From: Aestuariicoccus sp032586235
Lineage (GTDB): Bacteria; Pseudomonadota; Alphaproteobacteria; Rhodobacterales; Rhodobacteraceae
Assembly: GCF_032586235.1 (NCBI RefSeq)
Contig: NZ_JAWHTD010000021.1
Span: forward strand, 1-64,000
DNA length: 64,000 nt
Direction: 5' to 3'
Numbering within the stretch: position 1 is the first letter of the stretch; each line of letters starts with the position of its first letter. Below, one piece after another: positions 1 to 8,895 of the stretch. Under the pieces are notes generated by a model. The model searched no databases. It was not told the DNA's origin and was given only the letters and a program-made list of their open reading frames with translations. The translations under genes were made by a program, and so were the position numbers.

Positions 1-252
1 CCGAGATCATCCGCGTGGCATGATCTCAGCGGGGAAAGGGGCAATCACGCCTCAAGCCCTAGTTCTGCAACAACGCCGTGCCCAACTGCTCATACCCCAC
101 GGCTATCATGCTGGATTCAAACAGTGAATCCTTCAGCCGATTTGTGCAACAAAGCCTGGTTGACCAAAGGCGATTTCTCAACCGGCTATCAATTGAACCA
201 CGCTGAATTACCTCCCTAGGCCGGATAATATTGTGACGTTCGGAAAGTTTTC
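1..252. other. A+T-richer left edge, possible insertion-sequence remnant
   Basis: No convincing gene. The stretch is visibly poorer in G+C than the rest of the window. It holds a hairpin with perfect 8-bp arms GAGATCAT/ATGATCTC (3-10 and 20-27). On the minus strand at 156-140 it reads GGCTTTGTTGCACAAAT, a sequence resembling terminal inverted repeats of some insertion sequences. A 65-codon open frame on the minus strand (59-256) has no recognisable domain and overlaps the end of thyX, so I do not call it a gene. The remnant idea is inference. Confidence 0.25.
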
Positions 253-1158
253 TCACCCAATCAACCCCTCAAACTCCCGCCATTCCCCCTTCGACATGCC
301 GGAGGATTCCTGCGTCACTTCCTCACCTTTCAGCATCCGCCTGACACAATCAAGAGCGGTCGCCGACAGTGTGGCGCCCCCCATGCGGTAGTCCTCGAAG
401 GCCTTGTAGGCAAACGGCACCCAGTCGGCGACGACGTTGCAGATGGTCTCGGCGTAGACGCGGATTTCGTATTGGGCGTGGGCGTCCGCGCGCAGGCGCA
501 GGAAATGCAGCAGGTTGTGCAGATCGACCTTCCAGTACCACTGGGTGTAGATGTTGGCGGGCAGATTCATGCGGGCCAGTTCGCGGGCGAGGCCCTGCTG
601 GCCGTCCTGGGAAATCATCTCTTCATAGTGGTCGTAGCAGCGCATCGCGTCGTCGCGCAGGTAGCGCAGGACGCGGTCGGCCTCTTCGCCCTCGAGCGCG
701 GCCCCCCGCCCCTGATTGTTGACCACCGATTGGGCCGCCAGCGCGTCGCGCTCGGGGATGTAGAATTCGCGGTCGAGGATCGAATAGCGGGCCGAGTATT
801 CGTTGACGTTGGCGGTGCGGTGGCGGATCCACTGGCGCGCCACGAAGACCGGCAGTTTGACGTGCAGCTTGATCTCGCACATCTCGAAGGGGGTCGAATG
901 CCAATGCCGCATCAGGTAGCGGATCAGGCCTTCGTCGTTCTGTACCGACTTGGTGCCCTTGCCGTAGCTGACGCGCGCGGCCTGGCAGATGGCGGCGTCG
1001 TCGCCCATGTAGTCGATGACGCGCACGAAGCCGTGGTCGAGCACCGGCAGCGCCTTGTAGAGATGCTGTTCCATGCCCGCGCTGACCGCGCGCAGGGTGG
1101 GCTGTGCGTTGGCGCGCGACGCGTCGATGTCGGCCTGTTGTTCCGGGCTGAGGGGCAT
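253..1158 (-). CDS. thyX: FAD-dependent thymidylate synthase ThyX
   Basis: Makes dTMP from dUMP using methylene-tetrahydrofolate, FAD and NADPH; a cytoplasmic enzyme of DNA precursor synthesis. The 301-residue product carries the ThyX signature RHRTANVNEYSAR at residues 112-124, which binds dUMP and flavin. The sequence before and after it, such as the RYLMRHWHSTPFE stretch near residue 80-92, matches the family. The length is usual for alphaproteobacterial ThyX, which have an N-terminal extension of about 30 residues. The ATG is preceded by AAAGGA. It is transcribed alone toward the left edge and diverges from the lipoprotein gene at 1363. Confidence 0.97.
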   Translation of the reverse strand: MPLSPEQQADIDASRANAQPTLRAVSAGMEQHLYKALPVLDHGFVRVIDYMGDDAAICQAARVSYGKGTKSVQNDEGLIRYLMRHWHSTPFEMCEIKLHVKLPVFVARQWIRHRTANVNEYSARYSILDREFYIPERDALAAQSVVNNQGRGAALEGEEADRVLRYLRDDAMRCYDHYEEMISQDGQQGLARELARMNLPANIYTQWYWKVDLHNLLHFLRLRADAHAQYEIRVYAETICNVVADWVPFAYKAFEDYRMGGATLSATALDCVRRMLKGEEVTQESSGMSKGEWREFEGLIG

Positions 1159-1362
1159 GGCGATTCCTTTCCCACTATCCTGAGTCGGGGGCCACTATAT
1201 CTTGGCGCTCGCAGCCGTGGAACACACCATATCGAGTGGCGGCAAAAGCGCCTCACTGCGCACGAAAAGTTTCCACGCCCCGCAATGATGCGTTGACTTG
1301 GCCGGAGCGTTTCACGCAGTTTGCGGCAAACGCCATAAAAACAAATGGGGCAGCAGTACAAA

Positions 1363-2400
1363 ATGACCCGCATTCTTATGCTTATGCTTGCGCTCGGCCT
1401 GGTGGCTGCGTGTGAGGACACCAATCCGCTCATGGCCGAGGAAGAGGCCCCCGACGGCGAGGACGGCGGCGGCGAAGGCGACGAGGGAGGCGGCGACGAG
1501 GGCGGCCCGATCGTCAGCGACGGCGACCTGCCGCCCGGCACCGCCAGCCCGACGCCGAACACCGGCATCTTCCGCTACGAGGCGATGGACGACGACACCG
1601 GGTCGGGTTTCCTCGCCCAGCCGTCGTACAACGCTTCGGCCGACACCTTTACGGTCGACCAGCTGGCCTTTGACGGCGACGACACCTATTCGCGCGACAA
1701 CGTGGTCGGCAGCCTGGGGCCCTTCGCGGTCTACGAGAACGACAGCATCGCCGTCGATCCGATCACCGGCGTGCCGATCGAGCAGTTCGAGCACAAGGCG
1801 ATCTATGCGGTCAGCCAGAGCGGCGAGACCGAGCTGGCCATCGTGCGCACCGGCGCCTACCAGGATTACGGTTTTGGCGGCTTCGTCTACCAACGCAACG
1901 GCGGCGTGACGCTGCCCACCGGCGGTCAGGCGTCTTTCACCGGCGACTATGCGGCGCTGCGCGATTTCGACGGCCAAGGCGGGATCGAGTATGTGCAGGG
2001 CGACGCCTCTATCACGGTCGATTTCGACGCCTTCGAAACCGGCGCCGTTGCCGGTCAGATCACCAACCGCGTGATCTTTAACGAGGCGGGCGAGGACATC
2101 ACCCAGGATTTCCTGACCGCGATGGGCGAAACCTACGAATCCAATTTCGTGACCATGCCGACGCTGGTGTTCGACGTGGTGGCCAACGGGCTTGACGCCA
2201 ATGGCGAGGCGACCGGCCCCGTCGACAGCACGATCGTCACGACCGACGGCACCGAGGTGTTCGAATCCGGCACCTTCTACGCCATCCTCAGCGGCGACGG
2301 CGCGACCGAAGTGGCGGGTATCCTGGTGGTGACCTCAGAGGACCCGCGCATCGACGGTGTGACCATCCGTGAAACCGGCGGCTTCATCGCAACGCGCTGA
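1363..2400 (+). CDS. Surface-type lipoprotein with TbpB-like beta-barrel, putative Slam substrate
   Basis: A 345-residue lipoprotein. The signal peptide ends in a lipobox LVAAC with the lipidated cysteine at residue 17, followed by a long acidic, glycine-rich linker (about residues 27-50). The rest looks like an all-beta barrel: a Gly/Ala-rich ASFTGDYA strand near the middle and a C-terminal FYAILSGDGATEVAGILVV segment, patterns found in transferrin-binding-protein-B-like barrel domains. A start 18 bases upstream is possible, but ATG 1363 gives a normal lipoprotein signal. The end overlaps the next gene, a Slam-family outer membrane protein, by 32 bp. By analogy with neisserial Slam pairs this would be the exported cargo. 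The ligand is unknown. Confidence 0.75.
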   Translation: MTRILMLMLALGLVAACEDTNPLMAEEEAPDGEDGGGEGDEGGGDEGGPIVSDGDLPPGTASPTPNTGIFRYEAMDDDTGSGFLAQPSYNASADTFTVDQLAFDGDDTYSRDNVVGSLGPFAVYENDSIAVDPITGVPIEQFEHKAIYAVSQSGETELAIVRTGAYQDYGFGGFVYQRNGGVTLPTGGQASFTGDYAALRDFDGQGGIEYVQGDASITVDFDAFETGAVAGQITNRVIFNEAGEDITQDFLTAMGETYESNFVTMPTLVFDVVANGLDANGEATGPVDSTIVTTDGTEVFESGTFYAILSGDGATEVAGILVVTSEDPRIDGVTIRETGGFIATR

Positions 2401-3808
2401 TCGGGTGCGCCGGATCGCAGGCCCCGACGTGCAAGCCCTGCGCCGCCTCGGCGGCGCGGTGGCGTTCTGCGTGGCACTTATGGGCACCGACGCCGTGGCG
2501 CAGACCCGCACCCTGACGCCCGAGGCTTTGCGCGCCGAGGCGTCCATTGCCCTGCAGGCCGGGCGTCCCGAGATTGCCGCAACCTATGCCCGCGCGCTTC
2601 TGGCGCGCGATGCGGACGATGTCGATGCGCTGATCCTGCTGTCGCGTGCCGCCCGGACGCTGGGCCGCCTGGATGAGGCGCGCGACAGCGCGTCCCGCGC
2701 CTGGGCGCTGGCCGACACGCCCGAGCGGCGTTTCGCGGCGGCGATGGTACGGGCGCAGGCGCTGGCCTCTTCGGGGCAGCGCACGCAGGCGCAGCTCTGG
2801 CTGCGCCGCGCCGCCGAGATCGCGCCCAGTGCCCGGCTCAAGGCCGTCGCCGTGCGAGACTTCCGCTATGTGCGCGCGCGCAACCCCTGGGGCACCGAGC
2901 TGAGCTTTTCCGTCGCCCCCAATTCCAACATCAACAACGGATCGCGCGCCGAGACGGGCACCTACGAGGTGCCGGTCTTCGGCACCGTCGATGCGGCACT
3001 CGGCGGCGCGGCCAAGGCGCTTTCGGGCGTCGAATACACCTTCGGCGCGCAGCTGCGCTACCGGTTGCAGCAATCGGCCGTGTCGCGCACCGATATCGCC
3101 TTCGGCCTCAGCCACAGGACCTACACCCTTTCCGAGGCTGCGAAAGAGGACGCCCCGGATGTCGAGGCCAGCGATTTCGCCTATTCCAGCGTTCAGGGCA
3201 CCCTGGCCCATCGCGGCCAGTTGGGCGACGCCCGCCGGCCCTACCAGATCAGCACGACGCTGGGGCGGACGTGGTATGGCGGCCAGCCCTACATGCAATA
3301 CGCCGTGCTGGGCTACCGGCAGACCTTCGTTCTGGGCCCCGGCCACCGGATCGACGCGGATATCAGCCGGCGCTGGCAGGAGACGCTGGGCACGCGCACC
3401 TCGGACGCCGAGATCTGGGATCTGGGCGCGGCGTGGTCGCAGCGGCTGGGGTCGGGCCATGCGCTGAAACTGGGGGTCGCCCTGCGCGACAGCACCTCGG
3501 ACAGCGCCAACCTCGATTATCGCAGCACCACGCTTTCGGCCGATCTGACGCTGGCCCGTCCGGTACTGGGCGCACGTATCGAGATGGGGCTCGACCTGAC
3601 CGTCAAGCACCACGACGAGGGCCCGGTCAGCGGCCAGGACCGCACCGACCACGAGGCAGCGGCGCGGATCACCGCGATCCTTTCGGACTACGATTACTAC
3701 GGCTTTGTCCCGACCCTGTCGCTGACCGCGCGGCGGACGGAATCCGACTACGGTCAATATGATGTGAACGAAATGGGGCTCAACATCGGGCTTCGATCGG
3801 CGTTCTGA
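2369..3808 (+). CDS. Slam-type surface lipoprotein assembly modifier (TPR plus DUF560 barrel)
   Basis: Predicted outer membrane protein that helps move lipoproteins to the cell surface. The 479-residue product has a signal peptide ending AVAQ (about residue 45), a TPR-like helical region (about 48-170, with repeated ALLARDADDVDALILLSRAARTLGR-type helices cut here to their pattern A-L-A-x-G), then a barrel of alternating strands ending in a terminal Phe (RSAF), typical of outer membrane barrels. The SVAPNSNINNGS segment just after the TPR region is characteristic of the DUF560/Slam barrel. ATG 2369 lies inside the upstream lipoprotein gene; GTG 2429 is an alternative start giving a shorter signal peptide. 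The overlap implies coupled translation with its putative cargo. Confidence 0.8.
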   Translation: MKPAASSQRADRVRRIAGPDVQALRRLGGAVAFCVALMGTDAVAQTRTLTPEALRAEASIALQAGRPEIAATYARALLARDADDVDALILLSRAARTLGRLDEARDSASRAWALADTPERRFAAAMVRAQALASSGQRTQAQLWLRRAAEIAPSARLKAVAVRDFRYVRARNPWGTELSFSVAPNSNINNGSRAETGTYEVPVFGTVDAALGGAAKALSGVEYTFGAQLRYRLQQSAVSRTDIAFGLSHRTYTLSEAAKEDAPDVEASDFAYSSVQGTLAHRGQLGDARRPYQISTTLGRTWYGGQPYMQYAVLGYRQTFVLGPGHRIDADISRRWQETLGTRTSDAEIWDLGAAWSQRLGSGHALKLGVALRDSTSDSANLDYRSTTLSADLTLARPVLGARIEMGLDLTVKHHDEGPVSGQDRTDHEAAARITAILSDYDYYGFVPTLSLTARRTESDYGQYDVNEMGLNIGLRSAF

Positions 3809-3872
3809 TCCTCGACAATCCGCCGGGCGGCCTTACTCTGTGACCCTGACTCGCAGCATCAGGAGAAGACAG

Positions 3873-4307
3873 ATGCCCATCCGCTATTTGCACACCATGG
3901 TCCGGGTCAAGGACCTGGACAAATCCATCGCCTTCTACAAGCTTCTCGGCCTCAAGGAACGCCGCCGCACCGAGAACGAGAAAGGCCGCTTCACGCTGGT
4001 TTTCCTCTGCCCGCCCGAGCAGGACGACGGCACCGCCGATGTGGAGCTGACCTACAACTGGGACGGCGACGACGGGCTGCCCTCGGACAGCCGCCACTTC
4101 GGGCACCTCGCCTATACGGTCGAGAATATCTACGACACCTGCCAGATGCTGATGGACAACGGCGTGACCATCAACCGCCCGCCGCGCGACGGGCACATGG
4201 CCTTTGTCCGCTCGCCCGACAACATCTCGATCGAACTGCTGCAACAGGGCGACGCCCTGCCCCCGCAGGAACCCTGGGCCAGCATGGAAAACACCGGCCA
4301 TTGGTAA
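3873..4307 (+). CDS. gloA: Lactoylglutathione lyase (glyoxalase I)
   Basis: Converts the hemithioacetal of methylglyoxal and glutathione to S-lactoylglutathione in the cytoplasm. At 144 residues it has the standard bacterial length. Visible metal-ligand positions are an early His (YLHTMVRV), a Glu in ADVELTYNW, a His in HFGHLAYTV and a Glu in SIELLQQ. AGGAG at 3861 places the start at ATG 3873 and not at the in-frame GTG 33 bases upstream. The gene overlaps the following DUF1194 gene by 7 bp. Confidence 0.95.
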   Translation: MPIRYLHTMVRVKDLDKSIAFYKLLGLKERRRTENEKGRFTLVFLCPPEQDDGTADVELTYNWDGDDGLPSDSRHFGHLAYTVENIYDTCQMLMDNGVTINRPPRDGHMAFVRSPDNISIELLQQGDALPPQEPWASMENTGHW

Positions 4308-4993
4308 GGCTTGCACTGATCCTGTCGCTCTGGGCCGGCGCGGCGGCGGCGGAATGCCGCCTCGCGCTGGCGCTGGCGCTCGACGTGTCGTCCTCGGTCG
4401 ATGCGCGTGAATACCTCTTGCAGAAGGACGGGCTGACGGCGGCGCTGGACGATCCCGACATCCGCTCGGCCATTCTGGCGGGCGGCGGCGAGGTGGCGCT
4501 TGCGGTCTACGAATGGAGCGGGCGGCGGCAGAACACACTGGTGCTGGACTGGAAGATCCTGTCGGATCACGCCGCGATCGACGCCGCCATCGCCACGATC
4601 CAGGCGCGGCCCCGCAGCCACACGCGCTTTCCCACCGCGATGGGCTACGCCCTGGGATACGGCGCGACGCTGATGGCGCGCGGGCCGGCCTGCCAGCGGC
4701 GGGTGATCGACCTGTCGGGCGACGGGATCACCAACGACGGCTTCGGGCCGGACCTCGCCTACAGGCATTTTCCCTTTGAGGGCATCACCGTAAACGGGTT
4801 GGCGGTGCTGGGCGCGGATCCGATGGTGCAGGATTATTTCGAGGATGAAGTCCGCCACGGCCCCGGCGCCTTTGTCGAGACCTCGGAAGGGTACGAGGGT
4901 TACCGGCGGGCCATGACCCGTAAACTTTACCGCGAAATCAATGATATGAAGGTGGGCAGCCTGCCTGCGTCACGATCGGCGGATCCGGGATGA
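4301..4993 (+). CDS. DUF1194 von Willebrand A-like periplasmic protein, first copy
   Basis: A 230-residue protein of unknown role. It starts with a hydrophobic signal peptide (ending AAAAEC) and shows a vWA-like fold start LALALDVSSSVDAREY, where DxSxS is the usual metal-ion-dependent adhesion site. A second conserved patch is DLSGDGITNDG near residue 140. The start is TTG 4301, overlapping the end of gloA; no ATG gives the complete signal peptide. The stop overlaps the start of a second DUF1194 gene by 4 bp (ATGA), so the two are translated together. Confidence 0.8.
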   Translation: MVRLALILSLWAGAAAAECRLALALALDVSSSVDAREYLLQKDGLTAALDDPDIRSAILAGGGEVALAVYEWSGRRQNTLVLDWKILSDHAAIDAAIATIQARPRSHTRFPTAMGYALGYGATLMARGPACQRRVIDLSGDGITNDGFGPDLAYRHFPFEGITVNGLAVLGADPMVQDYFEDEVRHGPGAFVETSEGYEGYRRAMTRKLYREINDMKVGSLPASRSADPG

Positions 4994-5679
4994 CGCGCTG
5001 GCTGATCTGCCTTTGCGCGGCGCTTTGGGCCAGCGCGTCCACGGCCGCCTGCCGGCAGGCGCTGGTGCTGGGGCTTGATGTGTCGGGGTCGGTGGATGCG
5101 GTGGATTACCGGCTGCAGCTCGACGGGCTGGCCAATGCGCTGCTGCATCCCGAGGTGCAGGCGGCGCTGCTGGCGATGCCCTCGGCCCCCGTCCGGCTGA
5201 CGGTGTTCGAGTGGAGCGGGCCGACCGACCAGAGGCTGATCGCCGACTGGATCGAGATCGCCTCGGCCGCCGACATCGCGGCGCTGTCGGCACGGGTGCG
5301 GGCGACGCAGCGCGGCGGCGGCGATCCGTCGACCGCCATCGGCGCGGCGACGCTTTACGGCGCGGCGCTGTTGTCGGCGCAGACGGGGTGCTGGAAACGA
5401 ACGCTGGATCTGTCGGGCGACGGCAAATCCAACACCGGCCCGCATCCGCGCGGCGCGACCTCTCAGTCGCTGGGGGGCATCACCGTCAACGGGCTGGTCA
5501 TCGCTGCAATGGACCGCGACCTGCCGGAAATCGGCGAGCTCAACGCCTATTACAACGCCTACGTGAAGAAGGGGCCGGATGCCTTTGTCGAAAGCGCGCT
5601 TGGGTTTCAGGATTTCGAGGCGGCGATGGTGCGCAAGCTCAAGCGCGAATTGATGGGTCTGGTCGTATCGCAACGCTAA
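4990..5679 (+). CDS. DUF1194 von Willebrand A-like periplasmic protein, second copy
   Basis: A 229-residue paralogue of the preceding gene with the same plan: signal peptide ending STAAC, LGLDVSGSVDAVDYRLQLDGL at the DxSxS site, and DLSGDGKSNTGPHP in the second half. The two copies have clearly diverged in their middles, so the duplication is not recent. A vWA fold suggests protein binding, but the partner is unknown. Confidence 0.8.
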   Translation: MTRWLICLCAALWASASTAACRQALVLGLDVSGSVDAVDYRLQLDGLANALLHPEVQAALLAMPSAPVRLTVFEWSGPTDQRLIADWIEIASAADIAALSARVRATQRGGGDPSTAIGAATLYGAALLSAQTGCWKRTLDLSGDGKSNTGPHPRGATSQSLGGITVNGLVIAAMDRDLPEIGELNAYYNAYVKKGPDAFVESALGFQDFEAAMVRKLKRELMGLVVSQR

Positions 5680-5820
5680 CCGCCGGGCATGGTTCCGGGC
5701 GTGGCGGTGGCGAGGCGCAATCCGCTGCCGAAGACGCAAACGAACGCAAGCGCCAGGCGCTGCGTTTTCCATTAAGGTGAAATTCTGGCAGGCCGGCACG
5801 TTCTGCGCCACAGGCCTTGG

Positions 5821-6318
5821 TCAGTAGATGTAGCGGATCTGATCCATCCAGTACCGCTCCACCCGCCGCAACGAGGTGGTGATCTGCTCGATCCCCTCGG
5901 GCCCCAGAACGCCCTTGCCCTGCAATCCGTCGGCATGACGGGCGAACAGATCTGCCACGATATCGCGGATCTCTCGCCCCCGGGCGGTCAGCCGGACACG
6001 CACCGACCGGCGGTCGATCTCGCATCGCTGGTGGTGCATGTAGCCCATTTCGACCAGCTTCTTCAGATTGTAGCTGACGTTCGAGCCCTGATAATACCCG
6101 CGGGTCTTCAGTTCCCCCGCGGTGACCTCGTTCTCGCCGATGTTGAACAGCAAAAGCGCCTGAACCGCGTTTATCTCGATTATGCCGACGCGTTCGAACT
6201 CGTCCTTGATGACGTCCAGAAGCAGCCGGTGCAGCCGTTCCACCAGCGCCAGCGCCTCAAGATACCCGGCGGCGAAGCTCTGCTCAGAGCCATCCTTAAG
6301 TGACGCATGCATGCTCAT
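5821..6318 (-). CDS. MarR-family winged-helix regulator, LdtR-like
   Basis: A 165-residue DNA-binding protein. An N-terminal helix (YLEALALVERLHRLLLDVIKDEFERVG) supports dimerisation. The winged helix-turn-helix includes ELKTRGYYQGSNVSYNLKKLVEMGY as recognition helix and CEIDRRSVRVRLT as wing. The wording of these motifs resembles the LdtR/PetP group of alphaproteobacterial MarR proteins, linked elsewhere to envelope and stress control; this assignment is from memory. ATG 6318 is chosen because GGAGAG lies 5 bases upstream; a start 24 bases upstream would lack a site. It runs convergent to the DUF1194 pair. Confidence 0.8.
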   Translation of the reverse strand: MSMHASLKDGSEQSFAAGYLEALALVERLHRLLLDVIKDEFERVGIIEINAVQALLLFNIGENEVTAGELKTRGYYQGSNVSYNLKKLVEMGYMHHQRCEIDRRSVRVRLTARGREIRDIVADLFARHADGLQGKGVLGPEGIEQITTSLRRVERYWMDQIRYIY

Positions 6319-6389
6319 GATTCTCTCCGTCCTTCTGCTCAAAGGTAGAATTGAGAGAAAATCCCGAACATTCGGTTAAGCTTTTCCGC

Positions 6390-6671
6390 TCAGGACGTTT
6401 TTCTTTCCTGCGCCGCGCCAAGGGCCGTCGCCGCGATATCGGCGATCAATGCGGTAAACCGGTCAGGCGCCGCGCGCTGGCCGGTCACCCACTGATAGAG
6501 GTCCTGATCGTTTTCCGACAGCAGGGCGTCGTAGCAATCCAGGTCGTCGCCTGACAACCCCGCCAGCCGCGCCTCGGCATAGCGCGACAGGATGATGTCC
6601 ATTTCCTTGATGCCGCGCCGCATCGAGCGCATATGCATGCGCCGCAGCCGCGCCTCTCGCGTCTCGCTCAT
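6390..6671 (-). CDS. sdhE: Succinate dehydrogenase assembly factor SdhE
   Basis: Small cytoplasmic factor that promotes covalent FAD attachment to SdhA. The 93-residue product has the family RGxxE motif as RRGIKEMDIILSRY near residue 19, followed by the conserved helical pattern LDCYDALLSENDQDLYQWVTG. ATG 6671 is preferred over longer frames because it overlaps the stop of the upstream XRE regulator gene (ATGA) and gives the normal family length. Confidence 0.93.
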   Translation of the reverse strand: MSETREARLRRMHMRSMRRGIKEMDIILSRYAEARLAGLSGDDLDCYDALLSENDQDLYQWVTGQRAAPDRFTALIADIAATALGAAQERKTS

Positions 6672-7063
6672 AGGCCGCTCTGCGCCAGGCCGCGCAGCTT
6701 CTTTTCCAGCCGGCCCAGCCGGGCCGCGCTTGCAGACATCTCGGACTTGATCGCGCGCATCTCTATCAGCACGTCGTTCAGCCCTTCGGGCATCTCTTCC
6801 TCGGGCGCGCCCAGCCCCTCGCCCTCGCCGGTCAGCAGCCACATCATCGACACGTTCAGCAGCCCCGCCATCATCGACAGCCGGTTGGCGCGCGGCTCGG
6901 CCATGTCGTCTTCCCAGGATTGCAGCGTTTTCAGCTTGACGCCCAGGCGCTTGGCCAGCTCTTCCTGGGTCATGCCTGTGGCCTCGCGGGCCGCGGCGAC
7001 CCGATCGCCGAAGGTGGCCGAATCCGGCCCGTACCAATCTGTTTGATCGTCCATCGTGCTCAT
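6668..7063 (-). CDS. XRE-family helix-turn-helix protein
   Basis: A 131-residue probable regulator. The HTH lies at about residues 18-75: DRVAAAREATGMTQEELAKR followed by LGVKLKTLQSWEDDMAEPRANRL. After it come an acidic linker and a basic, coiled-coil-like C-terminus (EMRAIKSEMSASAARLGRLEKKLRG). The last codon overlaps the start of sdhE, so the two are co-translated. An ATG three codons downstream is an alternative start. The target is unknown. Confidence 0.85.
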   Translation of the reverse strand: MSTMDDQTDWYGPDSATFGDRVAAAREATGMTQEELAKRLGVKLKTLQSWEDDMAEPRANRLSMMAGLLNVSMMWLLTGEGEGLGAPEEEMPEGLNDVLIEMRAIKSEMSASAARLGRLEKKLRGLAQSGL

Positions 7064-7137
7064 GTCCTCTATCCCGCTTGATCGTAACCGGGCAGCCCCC
7101 TAAGAGAGGTCAACGCTTTGTCACAGCCCGGTGTTCC

Positions 7138-8343
7138 ATGCCTTTCCTGTCGCAGACCCTCGCCCGCGTGAAACCTTCACCGACCGTCGCCGTCACGCAG
7201 CTGGCGCGTGAGCTTGCCGCACAGGGCAAGGACGTGATCAGCCTCGGGGCCGGTGAGCCGGACTTTGACACGCCCGACAACATCAAGTCCGCTGCGATTG
7301 CGGCAATCAATGCCGGAAAAACGAAATACACCGCGCCCGACGGCATCGCCGAGCTGAAAGAGGCGATCTGCGCCAAGTTCGCCCGCGAAAACGGCCTCAG
7401 CTACACGCCGGCGCAGGTCAGCGTCTCGACCGGCGGCAAGCAGGTGCTGTATAACGCGCTGATGGCCACGCTCAACCCCGGCGACGAGGTCATCATCCCC
7501 GCGCCCTACTGGGTCAGCTACCCCGACATGACGCTGATGGCGGGCGGCACGCCGGTGATCGTCGACACCTCGATCGACACCGGGTTCAAGCTGACGGCGG
7601 CTCAGCTCGAGGCGGCGATCACGCCCGACACCAAGTGGCTCCTGTTCAACTCGCCCTCCAACCCCACCGGCGCGGGCTATTCCTGGGACGAGCTCAAGGC
7701 GCTGACCGACGTGCTGCTGCGGCATCCGCATGTGCATGTGATGACCGACGACATGTACGAACACCTGGCCTATGACGGCTTTGCCTTCTGCACACCCGCC
7801 GAGGTCGAGCCGCAGCTCTACGACCGGACGCTGACGGTGAACGGGGTCAGCAAGGCCTACGCCATGACAGGCTGGCGCATCGGCTATGCCGCGGGGCCCG
7901 AGCCGCTGATCGCGGCGATGCGCAAGGTGCAGTCGCAATCCACAACCAACCCCTGCTCGATCAGCCAATGGGCGGCGGTCGAGGCGCTGAACGGGCCGCA
8001 GGATTTCCTGGCGGAACGCGCCGCGGCCTTCCTGCGCCGCCGCGACCTTGTGGTGTCGGCGCTGAACGAGGCGCCGGGGATCGCCTGCCCGGTGCCCGAG
8101 GGCGCGTTTTACGTCTATCCCTCCATCGCCGGCTGCCTCGGCAAGACCAGCGCCGGCGGCGCGCATATCGCCAACGACGAGGATTTCGCGACCGCCCTGC
8201 TGAACGAAACCGGCGTCGCCGTGGTCTTTGGCGCGGCCTTCGGGCTTTCGCCACACTTCCGGATAAGCTATGCAACCTCTGACGAGGCCCTCGCGGAAGC
8301 CTGTCGGCGCATCCGCGTGTTTTGCGAAGGGCTGCGGGCGTAA
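7138..8343 (+). CDS. aspC: PLP-dependent aspartate aminotransferase (class I)
   Basis: Transfers the amino group of aspartate (or a related amino acid) to 2-oxoglutarate; cytoplasmic. The 401-residue protein has the alphaproteobacterial class Ib layout, beginning MPFLSQTLARVKPSPT. The PLP-binding lysine sits in NGVSKAYAMTGWRIGY, and an SPSNPTGAGYSW segment lies upstream. ATG 7138 gives the family start; the open frame continues 20 codons upstream without a credible ribosome site. Relatives also act on prephenate, which sequence alone does not exclude. Confidence 0.92.
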   Translation: MPFLSQTLARVKPSPTVAVTQLARELAAQGKDVISLGAGEPDFDTPDNIKSAAIAAINAGKTKYTAPDGIAELKEAICAKFARENGLSYTPAQVSVSTGGKQVLYNALMATLNPGDEVIIPAPYWVSYPDMTLMAGGTPVIVDTSIDTGFKLTAAQLEAAITPDTKWLLFNSPSNPTGAGYSWDELKALTDVLLRHPHVHVMTDDMYEHLAYDGFAFCTPAEVEPQLYDRTLTVNGVSKAYAMTGWRIGYAAGPEPLIAAMRKVQSQSTTNPCSISQWAAVEALNGPQDFLAERAAAFLRRRDLVVSALNEAPGIACPVPEGAFYVYPSIAGCLGKTSAGGAHIANDEDFATALLNETGVAVVFGAAFGLSPHFRISYATSDEALAEACRRIRVFCEGLRA

Positions 8344-8373
8344 GCGGTGACCGGGGTGTAAAGAGGAACGACC

Positions 8374-8772
8374 ATGGCGGACCTGCCGGACTATTACTTT
8401 CGCGTCCGTGACAACGGGGCAATGGTCTTCCGCGTCGATACCGAGAACCGCCAGCGCCGGATCGAGATGGACCCGATCGCCGTGATCAACATCCGCAACG
8501 GCGAGATCAAACCCCATGGCGACCGAACCCTGTCCGAGGACGACCTGACCGAGATCCGCGCGTGGATGGCCGACCGCAGTGCGCTGCTGGCCCGGCGCGA
8601 CATCGACGACATCCACCGCGCCGTCGACCATTTGAACCTGACGACCCAATGGGCGCAATCCAAGGCCTCGCCGGAACAGCTCGATGAGGTCACCGACGCG
8701 CTGCTGCTGGCCATGCACGACCTGCGCACCGTCCTGGTGCGCAAAAAGGCCGACCGGCTGACCAAGGGCTAA
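8374..8772 (+). CDS. Conserved hypothetical protein (132 aa)
   Basis: No domain recognised. The protein is soluble, acidic, without signal peptide or membrane segment. It starts MADLPDYYFRVRDNGAMVFRVDTENRQ and ends with a basic tail RKKADRLTKG. GAGG lies 8 bases before the ATG. It sits 30 bp after aspC and upstream of parE in the same direction, so it may be in the aspC transcript. Codon usage matches its neighbours. Confidence 0.7.
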   Translation: MADLPDYYFRVRDNGAMVFRVDTENRQRRIEMDPIAVINIRNGEIKPHGDRTLSEDDLTEIRAWMADRSALLARRDIDDIHRAVDHLNLTTQWAQSKASPEQLDEVTDALLLAMHDLRTVLVRKKADRLTKG

Positions 8773-8895
8773 TCCGAAGAAAGCTCGCAAGGGCTTGATG
8801 AGGGGCCCCGCCCCCGGGAACTGCGTGTTCCCCCTTCACCGCACCGCCCCCCTCTGCCATACTGCGGCCAATCAAAACCAAGACGAGCAGCTGCC

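Noticed and set aside
2384..3757. A 457-codon minus-strand frame across the Slam-type gene
   Set aside because: Same artefact; the plus-strand frame has signal peptide, TPR pattern and terminal Phe.
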